From: Panaeolus papilionaceus | Lineage: Eukaryota > Basidiomycota > Agaricomycetes > Agaricales | Length of the DNA stretch: 64,000 nt | Reading direction: 5' to 3' | NCBI GenBank assembly: GCA_015501605.1 | Contig: JADNRZ010000005.1 | Location: 1,488,001 to 1,552,000 of the forward strand | Shown here: in pieces, positions 11,018-22,917 of the stretch | How the letters are laid out: every line of letters begins with the position of its first letter | How positions within the stretch are numbered: the stretch's first letter is position 1 | Notes under the pieces: generated by a model | What the model saw: the letters and a program-made list of their open reading frames with translations, nothing else | Databases searched by the model: none | What the model was told of the DNA's origin: nothing | Made by a program: the position numbers and the translations under genes

Positions 11018-14000
11018 ATGGATCCTGCCTCAGGACACTCGCAGAGACACTATATGACCAATATACACTCCACAGATTCACATGGGCAGTCCTTTTCAGC
11101 TTCTTCACCTTCATCCAATTCAGCGATAACGAGTCCTATGTTGACTCCTCAAAGTCCAAACACGCAGCACACAATGAACCTAATCAATAACCTCCTTCAA
11201 ATGCAAGGCTTGGATGGTAATAGTTCGCAACATGCACAGACATCGCCGACAATACCAACACAAGCGCAATCAAGTCAGATTTTGCTCGAGCATCAAATCA
11301 AACTAAATCAACTTCAACAATTACAACAGCTACAGCAGCAGATATTTCAACAACAGGTCTGCTTTTATATCCTTGGTTGAGGATTGGTTTAAAATTCTAC
11401 CCCAGATTGCTCTTATCAGCGGTCAGAGTCCCACAATGTTGCCCACAGCATCAACCCTTACCGACGGCGCAAGGGTTCTTCCACAACTGGGGTCCATGGA
11501 ATCCGCTACAAGCAATAGTAGGGACTCTCAGTCGTTCACAGGGCTTCAGACACCCGGTCCGTATTCGTTTACTGCATCTTATTAAACCCCTTCCCTGCTT
11601 TCTTATTTTCAATGCTTTTAATTTCGCCGGACAATTGAATTCCGCAATCTTTGCGCGAGTCACGTGCTCTTAATCAAAACCATCGTTCATTTATTCTGTT
11701 AAGCCAGTACTTACTTGAAAACACCGTTTAACAGGTCCTTCAGGCGAGATTAGACCACAGCAAGGATATGGAGCGAATAATAGCCTTGCGAATTTTGTGG
11801 AACCCCTTCCACGCCCTCTCATCCCGGCCTCGCCTTCCAGTACGAGTAACCTATCATCCCAACATCATCGTCAACCCTCGAATTCCTCATCATCCATACC
11901 AACAATGAATTCTCATCGTCGGGGGCAGCAGCAACAGTCAATGACCTCCTTCTCTCAGCCTAATCCACCTCTGTCACCTCCCCTTCCTCGTATAAACCAT
12001 CCCACATCTCCTCAGTTTCATCCCCACCGTCATATGCACACCGCTTCTAGGTCGATGTCGTCCAGCAATCATTATCAGTTCGACAACACTTCCAACGTTC
12101 AACGAAACCTAAACTTTTCGTCTTCGAATTATGGCCATCAGATGCCCCATTACCTCCATCCACCATCCCACGCAGAAATGAGCAGTGGAAGTAGCAGCAG
12201 TCCGGTTTCAGCACCTCATTCGGCACCGGAAAATATTGCCTTTAAGATATACGAGGACACAACTGGAATTACTGCCAGATCTCCTTTAACCCCTTCAGCG
12301 TTGTCGGTTCACAGGCCTGACAAACATGGACGGAAAATTAGGAGGGCTGATCGCAGCAACAGTAATAGCGCTTCTGCTTCTCCTGGTACCAACGAGCAAG
12401 ATATGGATATATCACCTTTGACAAGTCCGTGGCTAGGAGCGACTCCCACGAATATGATTACCTCCAGCAGTAAATCCTATCAGAGCCAGCCAAAATCTAA
12501 TAAACGTCCAGCATCTATGAGCGGAGATGAAGGAAATGCTCGAAAGAAGCAGAGCCCGGCTATTGGACCAACTCTTGGAATGACCACCGCACGAGCTGAT
12601 GGACAGTTAGCTGACAATGGCACGGCTTTGCCCCTTGCTCTAAGTCGTTCTTCAGACGACGCTGAAGGGACCTCAAGACATGAATCAGACGTGAATAATT
12701 TCCAGACTTCATTCTCCAGCGGGACCGGCGCAGATCCACCGCGGACGTCAAAGAGTGCCGCCACCTCTCCCCAAATGGTACCGTCTGGGTCCAGTACATC
12801 AAATCGTGGGTCCCATCACAGGGGTTCCAAATCTACGAACTCTACACCCTTACTCCGATCGACGGTCGGCGGAAATCTTACAACCAGGACGCGATCTAAA
12901 AGTCGAGCAACAGCAGCCACGTCGTCAGCTATTTCTGATACGCCCTCCCCAATCGATTTAGCTCCGGAACACTCCTCCGCTTCTAATCTACCCACAACTT
13001 CTTCAGATGTTGATAGGTCGATGCCCCCTCCTCCTTTACCACCCTCCGTCTCGAATAAGGGAAATACTGACCTGAATATGTCGGCCAGCTTCAACGCGAT
13101 GATGGACCTCGGAGGCTTCGACATATCGAATATGGGACCTATGTCCGACGTCAACAACTTCAACATGGGCTACATGGATATGAGCATGGGGGGCATGCCG
13201 AATCGGATGAACCACTTGGGAGATATGAGCATGGGCGGTGAGAACAACAGGAACTTGGGTTTCGATATGAACTTCGCTCCTTTCCAAGATATGCATGGGG
13301 AAGGGGATGTGGGTCATGGAGGCATGGATTTTATTCAGACGCAGGGAGACGGGCAGCAGCGCAGGGAATCAAATCAAGTTGCGGGCGCATCTCATCAGCA
13401 GCACGCTCTGGACCTGAATCAAAACCAGTCTGCACACCAGGATATGTCGGAGTTGTCATCGCAGGCTTTCGCCACACAGGACCCTTCCAGATCTGCCCAA
13501 CAGCCCATGACGCCGTCCGCGTTTTTGAACATCCGTCGTTCAGGTCGTGTCCCAATTGGAGGACAGTCATCTCAGGACGCTGTCGCGCCCCAGGCAGAGT
13601 CAAATCCAGGTCCTACGATCACGAAATCGCGGCTTGTGCAGAAGCCGACACCTAAGGCGGCGGATAAGGAGAAGGGTGCTACAGCAACACGAGGCGGACG
13701 TTCATCGAAAAAGACGGTCCAAGCGAGCCCGAGTTTGAAGGCTATACTCCCAGGTATGTTGGATCTTAATTTGTACGCAGTGATGGTTACTGAATTTGAC
13801 TATAGCTGGAAACGGGACCCCTAACTTGGATGGGTCGCTGCCTGGCACCCCAAGTCTCACAGGGATTCCTTCAATGGAGGGTGGCATGTCTGCACCCGCT
13901 GTGCCCTTACCGGAGAGGAAGAACAATCATAAACACGCCGAACAGAAGCGGCGTGATTCTATGAAGAACACGTTTGATGATTTGAGAAAACTTCTCCCTC

Positions 14001-14485
14001 CCATCGCTCTGCCCACTGACCCTAATATCAACTTGGACGACCCGTCTTTGCTCTCCTCTCCTCTCTTTCATCCGACAGCACCTCTGTTACCTGGTGCTTT
14101 GCCTCCCAGAGGACCGCCGAAGGCTGGAGGCGAGGGCCCCAACAAGAGCGTCAGCAAACTTCAGTTGCTCATTTGCGGTAACGAGTATATTCGTTTGCTC
14201 AAAGGGAGAGTTGAGAGGCGGGATGAAGAGATTCAAGCGCTCCGAATGGAGATTCAGCGACTACGGACGCTTTACCCGGTCTCGGAGACTGAGGGCGGAG
14301 ACCAGGTGGATGCGATTGATTTAGACAAGGATTTGGATGCGGTGGAACGACAAGGCCACGCGTCGAGTAAAGAGATCGCCGCTGTGTCTGGTGCGTCGGG
14401 TGAAAATCAAGCTTCTATGTCGGGCGCTTTGACTCAGGTTGCAGAAGATGCTATGGATGAAGGAGACGATGAAGGCGACGATTGA
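11018..14485 (+). CDS. bHLH transcription factor with long disordered N-terminus
   Basis: Four exons (11018-11356, about 11406-11556, 11735-13753, 13806-14485) give about 1062 residues. Residues 1-870 are low-complexity: a Gln-rich patch (LQQLQQLQQQIFQQQ), Ser/Pro/Thr-rich segments, and a Met/Asn/Gly-rich patch (MGYMDMSMGGMPN). These are typical activation or scaffolding regions. The basic region and helix 1 (NNHKHAEQKRRDSMKNTFDD, about 874-900) carry the His-Glu-Arg pattern of E-box-binding class B bHLH proteins. Helix 2 (SVSKLQLLICGNEYIRLLKG) follows after an unusually long loop of about 50 residues rich in Pro/Leu, then a short coiled-coil-like extension (EEIQALRMEIQRLRTL) and an acidic C-terminus. 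It acts in the nucleus, probably as a dimer. The basic region lacks the Tyr characteristic of SREBP. Target genes are unknown. Confidence 0.88.
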
Positions 14486-15281
14486 GCTTCTGTTTGAGTT
14501 GGGTGCCGTTGACTCGTCTGCTCTCTGCTTTTTTGCTTATTCCGGTGACTCAACATCGCGACACACTTTTATGGACCCGTACAACTTCAAAAATATACAA
14601 TACACAATCACCTTATATCCTCCTTTTTTTTATGTATGCTTATATATTCGCTGATGCTTGTACTGTCGAAACTGAACTGGGATATGTATGCCAATAGTTA
14701 TACAACTGTACTCGACGATCTGAATTTGTTATTATACCACCTGGTTATGTTTTCTAGTGTTTTTCTTATCTTACTACACGAGGGTAAATGTCATATTTTA
14801 TTATTATTTTTGTTGGGTTTTATGTTTGTAGTTACATTCTAGCTTGATGATGGTGACTTGTGGTGTCTATCCGAATCCATGTGGTTGTGACTTGCATCGT
14901 TCATTCATTCTTGTTGACTCGCATGTACCATCTGTATTGCCATTCTGGCAACATCACTGCCAGCACCCGACGCCGTACAATTATATTGTATATCCGGATG
15001 GTTAATAGTCATTGACTTAACCTGGACGACAATTGGGCGTTTCTATTGGCGGGATGGACGACGCAACCGTTGCTATTCATAGCTCACAATCATCAACCCA
15101 CATGTCCATGAGAAACCTTACCCAACGCCTTCCCATCGGCACACATTTTGACGTCCAACTCTGTCCATTGCAGGCCGATATCAGTAGTATATACACGTCG
15201 TCGACGTCTCACCTTTTGACTCCCGACTGCCACCATCTTTGAAGCCTTGATACCTCGTTTTCACAGCGGAATACGTGAAAT
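14486..15281. other. Intergenic, about 0.8 kb
   Basis: AT-rich 3' flank of the bHLH gene, then the promoter of the gene at 15282. No gene is supported. Confidence 0.5.
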
Positions 15282-16073
15282 ATGTCTGTTAGGAGTCCAT
15301 TGTGCGTAATTTTGCTTCATGACAATTTCTTAATGAATGCCAATGTTGTGTTCATGCTTATCTGACTATACAGGGCCGGTATCTTCTTGTTGCACATTGC
15401 TCTGGAAATCCCAGTTGCAGTTCAAGGGATACTTTCTCCTGAGAACCTGCCGTTCTTGCAGTTGAATAATACTGCAGTCGTCCTTTTGAAGGTACGTAAC
15501 AATGAAAAGTTCTCCTACTCTTCCTCTAGAAGTCTACGAGGGTAGAGTGGGCGCGCGTGTCTGACGTGGTATTAATTGACTTTGTAGTTGTACGCTTCTA
15601 TGGTCCTGGGATCATGCATAGTTGCTCTCCTCTGCTTCCCTCTTCCCGGTATGTCATTTGGCTACTACACTCTAATAGTTCCATCACATAATTAACCTTG
15701 TCTACCCCTACACAACAGACTTCTTACCCGGCAAACGAGCATTGGCAATCGGCTTATGTGTCTACCACACCGTTTGCTCCACTATTTTGTACCAAGCGCC
15801 AAGATTCATACCGCACACTTTCGGTGCCACCTTCGAATCGTGCGTACCCAGATCTCTTCTTCATGATCGTCGGGGTTGTTCCCCATGTCCCCGGTCACAG
15901 TTTAACGAGGCTAATACCTAAATTCTAATGATACACTTGCTTTTCTTAGGATGAAAATCACCCCAGAGAGCGTGTGGGGCACCCTCCATGGGGTCGTCGG
16001 TCTCGGCATGGTTATTTGGTGGCAAGCGACAGTTCATCTTACTTCTATGGTTCGTCAGGCTCAAAGCGGCTAA
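15282..16073 (+). CDS. Small four-helix membrane protein
   Basis: Five exons (15282-15301, 15374-15491, 15588-15648, 15719-15839, 15950-16073) splice in phase to 147 residues. The first exon is only 20 nt (MSVRSPL). Four hydrophobic helices are visible: AGIFLLHIALEIPVAVQGI, VLLKLYASMVLGSCIVALLC, LAIGLCVYHTVCSTILY and GTLHGVVGLGMVIWWQA, with short polar loops (ENLPFLQLNN; PGKRA; APRFIPHTFGATFES). There is no signal peptide; helix 1 probably serves as the signal anchor. It resembles short fungal transmembrane proteins of unknown function. No enzymatic motif is seen. Confidence 0.75.
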
Positions 16074-18122
16074 AACGACGGCGCTTAGTCTTGTTATCCA
16101 TGCATTTTGGATGTTGCCCGAGTCTTTACAATTTAATGCAAGTGGCCTTATGGATACGCGTTTGAGCTTCTGAGCAGGAATATTGTTTGGAGAAAGGTGG
16201 GAATGAGTAAGGTTCGAGTTTAATTGGCTTTCCCTCCTCTTTTCCCTCCTCTCCGTATTTTTCTCCCTTGATTCTGGTTTCCTAGGCACACCCGGCCTTT
16301 CAGCGCCCGGATAAATCAGAACTTGCTAAAATGTTATTCATGTTGCCTGAATCAACTGTTGGGGGCATGGTCGTCGATGTAACCCCACCATTCTTGTGCA
16401 GTCGTATTGAAATTGGACCTGGCTCTTTGTAACATTGCACCGACATTTTGACGCGTTGATCCCGGGTGATCAGAAGCCTCTCTGCCCAGAACCCACAGCA
16501 AACTATCCTCGATATGCCAGAATAATCAGGATTTTTGGCTCGACCCAAAATTAGATTTTGTTGTCGCGCTGCACTAAAATTATACCAACCTTGTCTCAGG
16601 GTGAGCCATTCCCTGTATATTTGGGTATTCTGCAGTACTAATGAGCTTATAGCAGATACAAACATTGAGGTATGCTGCCCCTATCCCTTTACTTTAATTT
16701 TCATGGTTTGAGGTCGGAGTAAGTGCGGGGATAGCAAGTGCATTAGGAAATGGTTATCTGACCTTAGGACCTCTAAACAGGCCAGGCGCCGCTAACAGCT
16801 TTATCGTCCCTGTACTGATCATCTCGCAATCACAAAGTGTTTGCTCGCTATACCCCTTTAGAGCGCCCCCGGTTCGCTATGCTTGAAGCGTCTACAGCTT
16901 GTTAGAAGGGATATCCTCCCGTAACACAAGTTGAGAACAAGGTTGACCCCTTTATCATCTGTCGTTTCCATCACTAGGGATCCAGTCAAATGCAGTGGGT
17001 CCCGAGTCGTCTAAAAAGAACAGAGAGTGTGGTCCGTCCGTCCATCCCAATTCAATTGCTCTATGAAGAAGCTGATTTCGGAGTCGACTTAGAGCGGTTG
17101 TGATGATAAGTTTTTCCGTGAAGTTCCACTAGAATGCATGCTTCACCACCATTCCCTCGTCACAGGATAGATCCTGACCGACAACGTTTTTCCTTTCTTC
17201 ATCCAGTTTCTTGTTGACCTATTCAATCAAAATGAAGGGGCCATCCTTAGTCCTCCTTCAACAGACGCTTTCTTTATCCTCGGGTAGCTGCTGTTCCTTG
17301 GCTTGCGTGGAATGCCTCCGCTGCTGACGTTTTTGGAAAGGACAATTCCGGTGTTCATCCACAACTCTGATTGCCTCGCAGCTACCTATGGCAGTCTTCG
17401 CGCGGTGTTCACTTTGCCAGCAGGTATGTCCTACGACTCGTGATCCTTCATTTCTTCCATTTATATTACTCACGGAAAGAACTCTAGAACCAGTGCCGAA
17501 GGGCCAGTGATCGGCTGAAATAACCATGTGAGCCTTCGGTGCTGATGTTGTGTTGATGCAACTGTTTAGGTGAGTCCAAACGCATTCCGGTATATTATTA
17601 TACACATCAACGAATAAATCAATTCTCTATCTTTAGACTAAAAGGTTGCGAAACAGAGTTATGCTTCATAGGCGCCAGTTTTAGAGTACCAGAAATGGTA
17701 ATGCTGGCAGCTGCCTTCGCGGATTTGTCGGCCGGGTACTCGGTCACATCTTGGCCCTGGCTGGCACGCATCGCGCATAATGCAGCGCGGGGACATGCCC
17801 CAGACATCGGGTACATTTGCTTGATTCACTGCTTTACAGCAGTTGTCACTGAGGCCGCCAAGTTTCAGCAGATCCTTGGCGCATCAAGCTTTTCCTTCTT
17901 CTCCTTGTCAACCCTCCGAAGAGTCCCCATGTCCTTGTATCGACTGCGATATCGTAGTGTGCGGTTACATACCACCATGAAGTTCAACTGTCGTCGCATT
18001 GGAACCAGAGTGCCAGCGAAAACCGGAAATTATCCGTTTAACACTATAAAAGAAAGGACGAGCAACTATGGAATCTTCACTGGCAAATCAGCTAGATCAC
18101 TCTCTTAGGTCTCCCTTTTGCA
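16074..18122. other. Long upstream region of the GH7 gene
   Basis: About 2 kb with no supportable gene. Open stretches at about 17030-17100, 17185-17275 and 17285-17450 lie in different frames. They may be remnants of a decayed gene or chance. The right end contains the GH7 promoter (TATAAAAG at 18045). Confidence 0.45.
18045..18052 (+). promoter_or_regulatory. TATA box of GH7 gene
   Basis: TATAAAAG lies 78 nt upstream of the ATG at 18123, followed by a short leader. This position is usual for a strongly regulated fungal cellulase promoter. Confidence 0.65.
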
Positions 18123-19797
18123 ATGTTCCCAAAATCTGCTCTCGTCGCCCTCGCCTCTGCGGCGATGGTCACTGCCCAGCTCGTTGGATCTTACACTCCT
18201 GAGGTTCACCCCAAGCTCCCCTTCCAACGTTGCACCAAGAACGGAGGATGTGTTACTACTTCAAACGGACAGGTTGTGCTCGATGCAAACTGGCGCTGGA
18301 CCCACGTCAAGGACGGATACACCAACTGCTACACCGGCAACTCCTGGAACGCCACCGCCTGCGCCAGCAACACCGCTTGTGCTGCCAACTGCGCCCTTGA
18401 GGGTGCTGACTATGCCGGTACATACGGTATCAGCACCAGTGGAAACGCCCTGACGATCAAGTTCGTCACATCCAACTCCAGTGGCAAAAATGTTGGCGGT
18501 CGTGTCTACCTCATGGACAGCGACAGCAAGTACGAACTGTTCAAGCTCATGAACCAGGAGTTCACTTTCGACGTCGACGTCTCCAAACTTGGATGCGGTC
18601 TCAACGGTGCTTTGTACTTCTCTGAGATGGCCGCTGATGGTGGTTTGTCCAAGTTCCCCAGCAACAAGGCTGGTGCCAAGTATGGAACCGGCTACTGCGA
18701 TTCTCAGTGCCCCAAGGACATCAAATGGATTGATGGCAAGGTATGTCACACCCCTCTAGGTATGCCAGAGCAGGTACTAATGTGCTTGGTATTTGACAGG
18801 CTAACGCTGAGGGCTGGAAGCCTTCCGCCACTGACGCCAACGGTGGATCCGGTCGCTACGGCACTTGCTGTAACGAGATGGATATCTGGGAGGCCAACTC
18901 TATCTCGACCGCCTACACACCCCATCCCTGCACCATTGCTGGCCCCCACACCTGCGACGGCTCTGCTTGCAACGACCCCAATGACCGCTACCACGGCACT
19001 TGCGATCCCGATGGTTGCGATTTCAACTCCTACCGCATGGGCGACAAGACCTTCTACGGTCCCGGAAAGACTGTCGACACCAACAAGAAGATGACCGTCG
19101 TCACTCAGTTCCACACCACCGACGGAACTGCCAACGGCCGTCTCAAGGAAATTCGCCGCATCTACATCCAGGACGGCAAGGTCATCCAAAACTCCAAGGC
19201 CAACTTCCCCGGTCTCGCTCCCTACGACTCTGTCACCGAGGAATTCTGCACCAAGTCCAGGTCGCTTTTCGGTGACTTCGACAGCTTCGCTGCTAAGGGT
19301 GGCATGCCCGGAATGGAGAAGGGTCTCCGCAACGGTATGGTCCTCGCTCTCTCTATCTGGGACGACCATCACGCGCACATGCTCTGGCTCGACGGTCAGG
19401 CCTTCCCGGTTGACAAGAGCCCATCTCAGCCAGGTATTGCCCGTGGAAGCTGCTCCATCACCAGCGGTAACCCCAAGGACATCGAGACCACGCTCGCCAA
19501 TGCTTCGGTCACTTTCTCCAACATCAAGGTCGGTGATATCGGCTCCACCTTCAGCAACACTGGTGGAGGTGGAACTACCACCACCGGCGGAGGAGGAGGA
19601 ACCCCCACCAGTACTGGAACCGCTCCTGGAGCTACTCAGACCAAGTGGGGTCAATGGTGCGTCGACTTTTGTTTTTCGTCTGTGCTCGATTCTAATCCTT
19701 CTTCTCCAGCGGTGGTCAAGGATGGACCGGACCCACACAATGCGCTTCCGGCTCAACTTGCACTGTCTCCAACCCTTGGTACAGCCAGTGCCTCTAA
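18123..19797 (+). CDS. cel7: GH7 reducing-end cellobiohydrolase with C-terminal CBM1
   Basis: Secreted processive cellulase releasing cellobiose from chain ends. Exons 18123-18740, 18800-19656 and 19710-19797 give 520 residues. The signal peptide is [19 protein letters not shown], and the mature protein starts near [12 protein letters not shown]. The catalytic motif EMDIWEAN (about residues 225-232) carries the nucleophile Glu, Asp and acid/base Glu of GH7. Numerous Cys pairs ([18 protein letters not shown]) fit the disulfide-rich family fold. A Gly/Thr/Ser linker ([18 protein letters not shown]) connects to a complete CBM1 ([20 protein letters not shown] then [12 protein letters not shown]) with its four Cys and three aromatic cellulose contacts. 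Codon use is strongly biased toward C-ending codons, suggesting high expression. The long antisense open frame here is a by-product of that bias. Confidence 0.97.
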
Positions 19798-20767
19798 ATG
19801 TCTTCTTTATATCTCTACCTCAAGCTATTCTCTTTTATTTAATGCACTCTCAGAATATGGATCCGAGCACTTGTACTACTATTATGCCAACAATAGAAAA
19901 CAACTTGGCTCCATTGAAATCGCGCATTTTGTGACTCGATCATCTGAAAGCTTTGACTCTCGTGAGCTTCAGGCCTTCAGGTGGATCACAATTTTTTGCC
20001 TTAGAATCTATGTCATCTGAGTTCTGAGTTCTGAGCAGCCACATGAGCTCCTTCTTCAACTCATTCCGAATTGATTGGGGGTATCCCAGCTGTCTTCAAC
20101 CCAGCTTTGCATTTACAAGCTGTTTAATCGAAAGCCATGTACTTAATCAAGCTGTGCGAGTCTTCGGAGGTAGATTTGTGCCAAAGAGTGTTATAGGCAT
20201 GCTGTAGAATATTGGCTTGACGGCACACTGGCAGTCCTTGGGACATGCGCGATCACAAAATCTGTACACAAATTGCCATGCTACCATAAATCTAGGGCAC
20301 TTGTATTCAAGCTCAACCGAATGCGGCTTGACCACTCTTGGCCATAATTCTCGAAAATTGAAGTTGAACAAGACCATAGCATCATCACATATCTTGTAAT
20401 GAGTTCTAAACGTGGGACATAAAACCCCAAATGAATCTGCTTCATTACAACCTGATTTTCCTGCCTTTCAAGAGGTGGTCGATAGCTGTGACTCGCGGTC
20501 GAACTGGGGCCGAACCCTACCTCGGTGTCCTCATGTTAGACAGAAGTATATCGTTCAAAATCACCATTCACGTGCGTAGATGTAATATGGGCTCTTGACA
20601 CTTCTAGAGATCACGAATTATCGACTGGTTATTGGTGGAGGGTGATGGGTTATTACGTATTACTACGACGAAAAAAAAAAGATTGTTCGAAAAATGTCAC
20701 GGTAACTCAACGGACTCCTCTTGCTACCACCTACATAATATTCCCCTAACACCATTCATTCTACAGA
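19798..20767. other. Intergenic, about 1 kb
   Basis: 3' flank of the GH7 gene and upstream region of the 20768 gene. A short GTTCTGA direct repeat lies at about 20018-20035. No gene is supported. Confidence 0.5.
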
Positions 20768-21907
20768 ATGCCTCGCAGAAGTGTTAATACTCCAAGGGTA
20801 ACCCGAGACCCTGTCTTCTATCCAAAGGTGTTCGTCTATCAGGTATGTTCACCAAGCTATTCCAAATTACGTTTAGGTGATAGAAATGTGTGTTCAAGGT
20901 TGAGTCGACTCGATTCAAGCTCGTTCTTCCACAGGCAATTACCCCGCCGCGTATCCCAGCCCAAGAAAGGCCGACCTGTGATGAGCTTGAAGCATTGGAA
21001 TACAACGCAGGGGAATCTGAATTGCCGCTGCAATTGGACGAAAGGATTACTGAGGAAGAATTCATCAAATTTGCCGAGGTCGTCAATCCATGGCTGTCAG
21101 GTTGGTGATCAAATTAGAAAAGCTGGAATATATCCACGTTAGTGACCAAGCATGGTCCAATAATCTAGGATTCCAGCTTGTTATGGATCAGGGGGCATTA
21201 TCTAAAACACTGAAAGCTCTTGAGACAACTCAGCTCGACCCAGAGTTGGATGCTGTAAGTCAACGTAGCCGTATATTTTATTGGAACTAATAGACTTCCA
21301 TCTCTGCTTTTAGTTCAAACCGTATCTCACGGACGTTGTTGAGAGGATCACGAACACATTTGCTTTGGAATCTCTGGATTGGTGCATGTATAGCGTCAAG
21401 TATTCCGTCCCGCAATGGATGCTCCGAGGCTGCGAAAGTTTACTGCTTGAGGAAAACCCCATCGACATAATCAACCAATATGCCACAAGAGGCATCGGGA
21501 CAGAAACCATATGCCAACTGTATAGGATTGCTTTGCTGTTCTCGACCGCGGTACACAGAAGCAAAGACGCGCCAAAATGCTACTGTTGTGGTAAGCTGGC
21601 AAATCGAAAGCCCCGTTCCGGTGTGGACTTGTGGTTGAGAAAGTGCCAATGTGGGCAATTGTCGTGTCTGGTAGGACCCCAGCCAAAAGAACATCATATC
21701 AAAGCAATTGTGCAAGAGCTCATTTCGGAGCTTCTCCCACACCACGGAAAACACCCGGTGATGTTAGAGTCAGATCAGGAGGTCAATTCGGACTCGGAGT
21801 CCCTCGTCGAGAATGATGAAGAGCAGGAACCTCCACGGAAGAAACGAAGGTCGAATGCTTCAAGTTTAAGCATGACAAGAGCATTTGTGAAATACGACTC
21901 CGACTAA
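20768..21907 (+). CDS. Hypothetical protein with Cys-rich motif and nuclear-type basic tail
   Basis: Four exons (20768-20842, 20899-21100, 21169-21254, 21314-21907) join in phase to 318 residues. I do not recognise the family. The N-terminus is basic (MPRRSVNTPRVTRD), followed by acidic helical sequence. A Cys cluster CYCC then CQCG, 24 residues apart (with GKLANRKPRSG between), could bind zinc. The C-terminus is acidic and Ser-rich (ESDQEVNSDSESLVENDEEQ), then PPRKKRRSN, a plausible nuclear localisation signal. A nuclear, possibly chromatin- or DNA-associated role is inference only. In Agaricomycetes such proteins are often lineage-specific families of unknown role. Confidence 0.7.
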
Positions 21908-22917
21908 CCGAAATTTCGACAGGTGAGAAGTCGCCTCTTTTACAAAGCTACCTTACTCAACTCTTACAGTTACCAGTATCTCAGTCGATGTGGTTATTCA
22001 TAGCTTGTTGGTTGGGGACCCTCCCATTCCGTTTACGTCATTCTATTGGAATTTTATACTTCATCAAATCTACTCTTGAGGCTTGCTTTGAATCCTTAAT
22101 CAGTCTTGTTGGCTTTCATAAAGTAATTTCAACTCTTTTCTGCATCTAAATATACTTCAACGGTGCCCCACAAGAATTTGTTGGGGGCACGCACTCTGTG
22201 TTTCTAATACCGACGGTCAACCCAATCATTGTCGATATCCGAAAAATCTTTTTGGTGCAAGATTTCAGACATAATAAAGAGCTCGACTACTTGCCACTTC
22301 CAAGGCATTGTATTCTGCTGCAAAGTATTGAACTGGACTTCATGACCCCATGAACTTGTTTACAAAAATAGGTGCTTCGCCCCATTCTTGATTACGATAC
22401 CGTGCGAAACCAAAACGACTCATGCAACCAACTCCATTGCAATTCTTCCACTTACTATGGATTATATAGCAATGGGATCTATACTTTGCTGGATCTGCAT
22501 GAAGTCTTCGAAGTTCGGAAGACCTCCTTTCATCACTCATTGTGCAAGTTCGAGAAATACTACTCGCCCCTTGAGCTTCACTCAAGGACGCGGGTCATCA
22601 ACGGAGGGTCTTTTTAGAGTCAGTTAATTAACTACATATAGTGTGCTTCGCATATCAATATGTATATCAAGCGATCCAAATTCAACATACTAAACTACTA
22701 CTCTGAGTGTCCAGTCGTGAACTGCTGCGGCCTGACTGAGTACATGGGCCTAGTTGCCTTCCTACACAATGCCTGCTATAACGGAGGATGGTGGCTTTGA
22801 CTATCATTACACCTAAAACTAGAACCTGAAACACTATCGAAACGGCTGAAAGCATGAAACAGGCTTACGCTTGACCTTGACATCTGAGTGGGCTTGACGC
22901 ATTCTCGCATATGCCGT
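21908..22917. other. Intergenic, convergent ends
   Basis: Between the convergent 20768 gene and the membrane-protein gene. Contains an imperfect hairpin at 22163-22190. Open frames at 22340-22627 on both strands lack support. Confidence 0.5.
22163..22190. repeat. Imperfect inverted repeat (hairpin)
   Basis: GTGCCCCACAA and TTGTTGGGGGCAC can pair, apart from bulged bases, around a 4-nt loop. It lies about 260 nt past the stop at 21907. It could be an RNA structure in the 3' UTR or chance. Confidence 0.4.

Noticed and set aside
17695..18108. 137-codon open frame just upstream of the GH7 gene
   Set aside because: It overlaps the GH7 TATA box, has no recognisable features and would occupy the promoter.
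18746..19756. 336-codon open frame antisense to the GH7 gene
   Set aside because: Caused by C-ending codon bias on the coding strand; the product is a low-complexity Val/Gly/Ser/Ala string with no domain, and the sense GH7 gene is certain.
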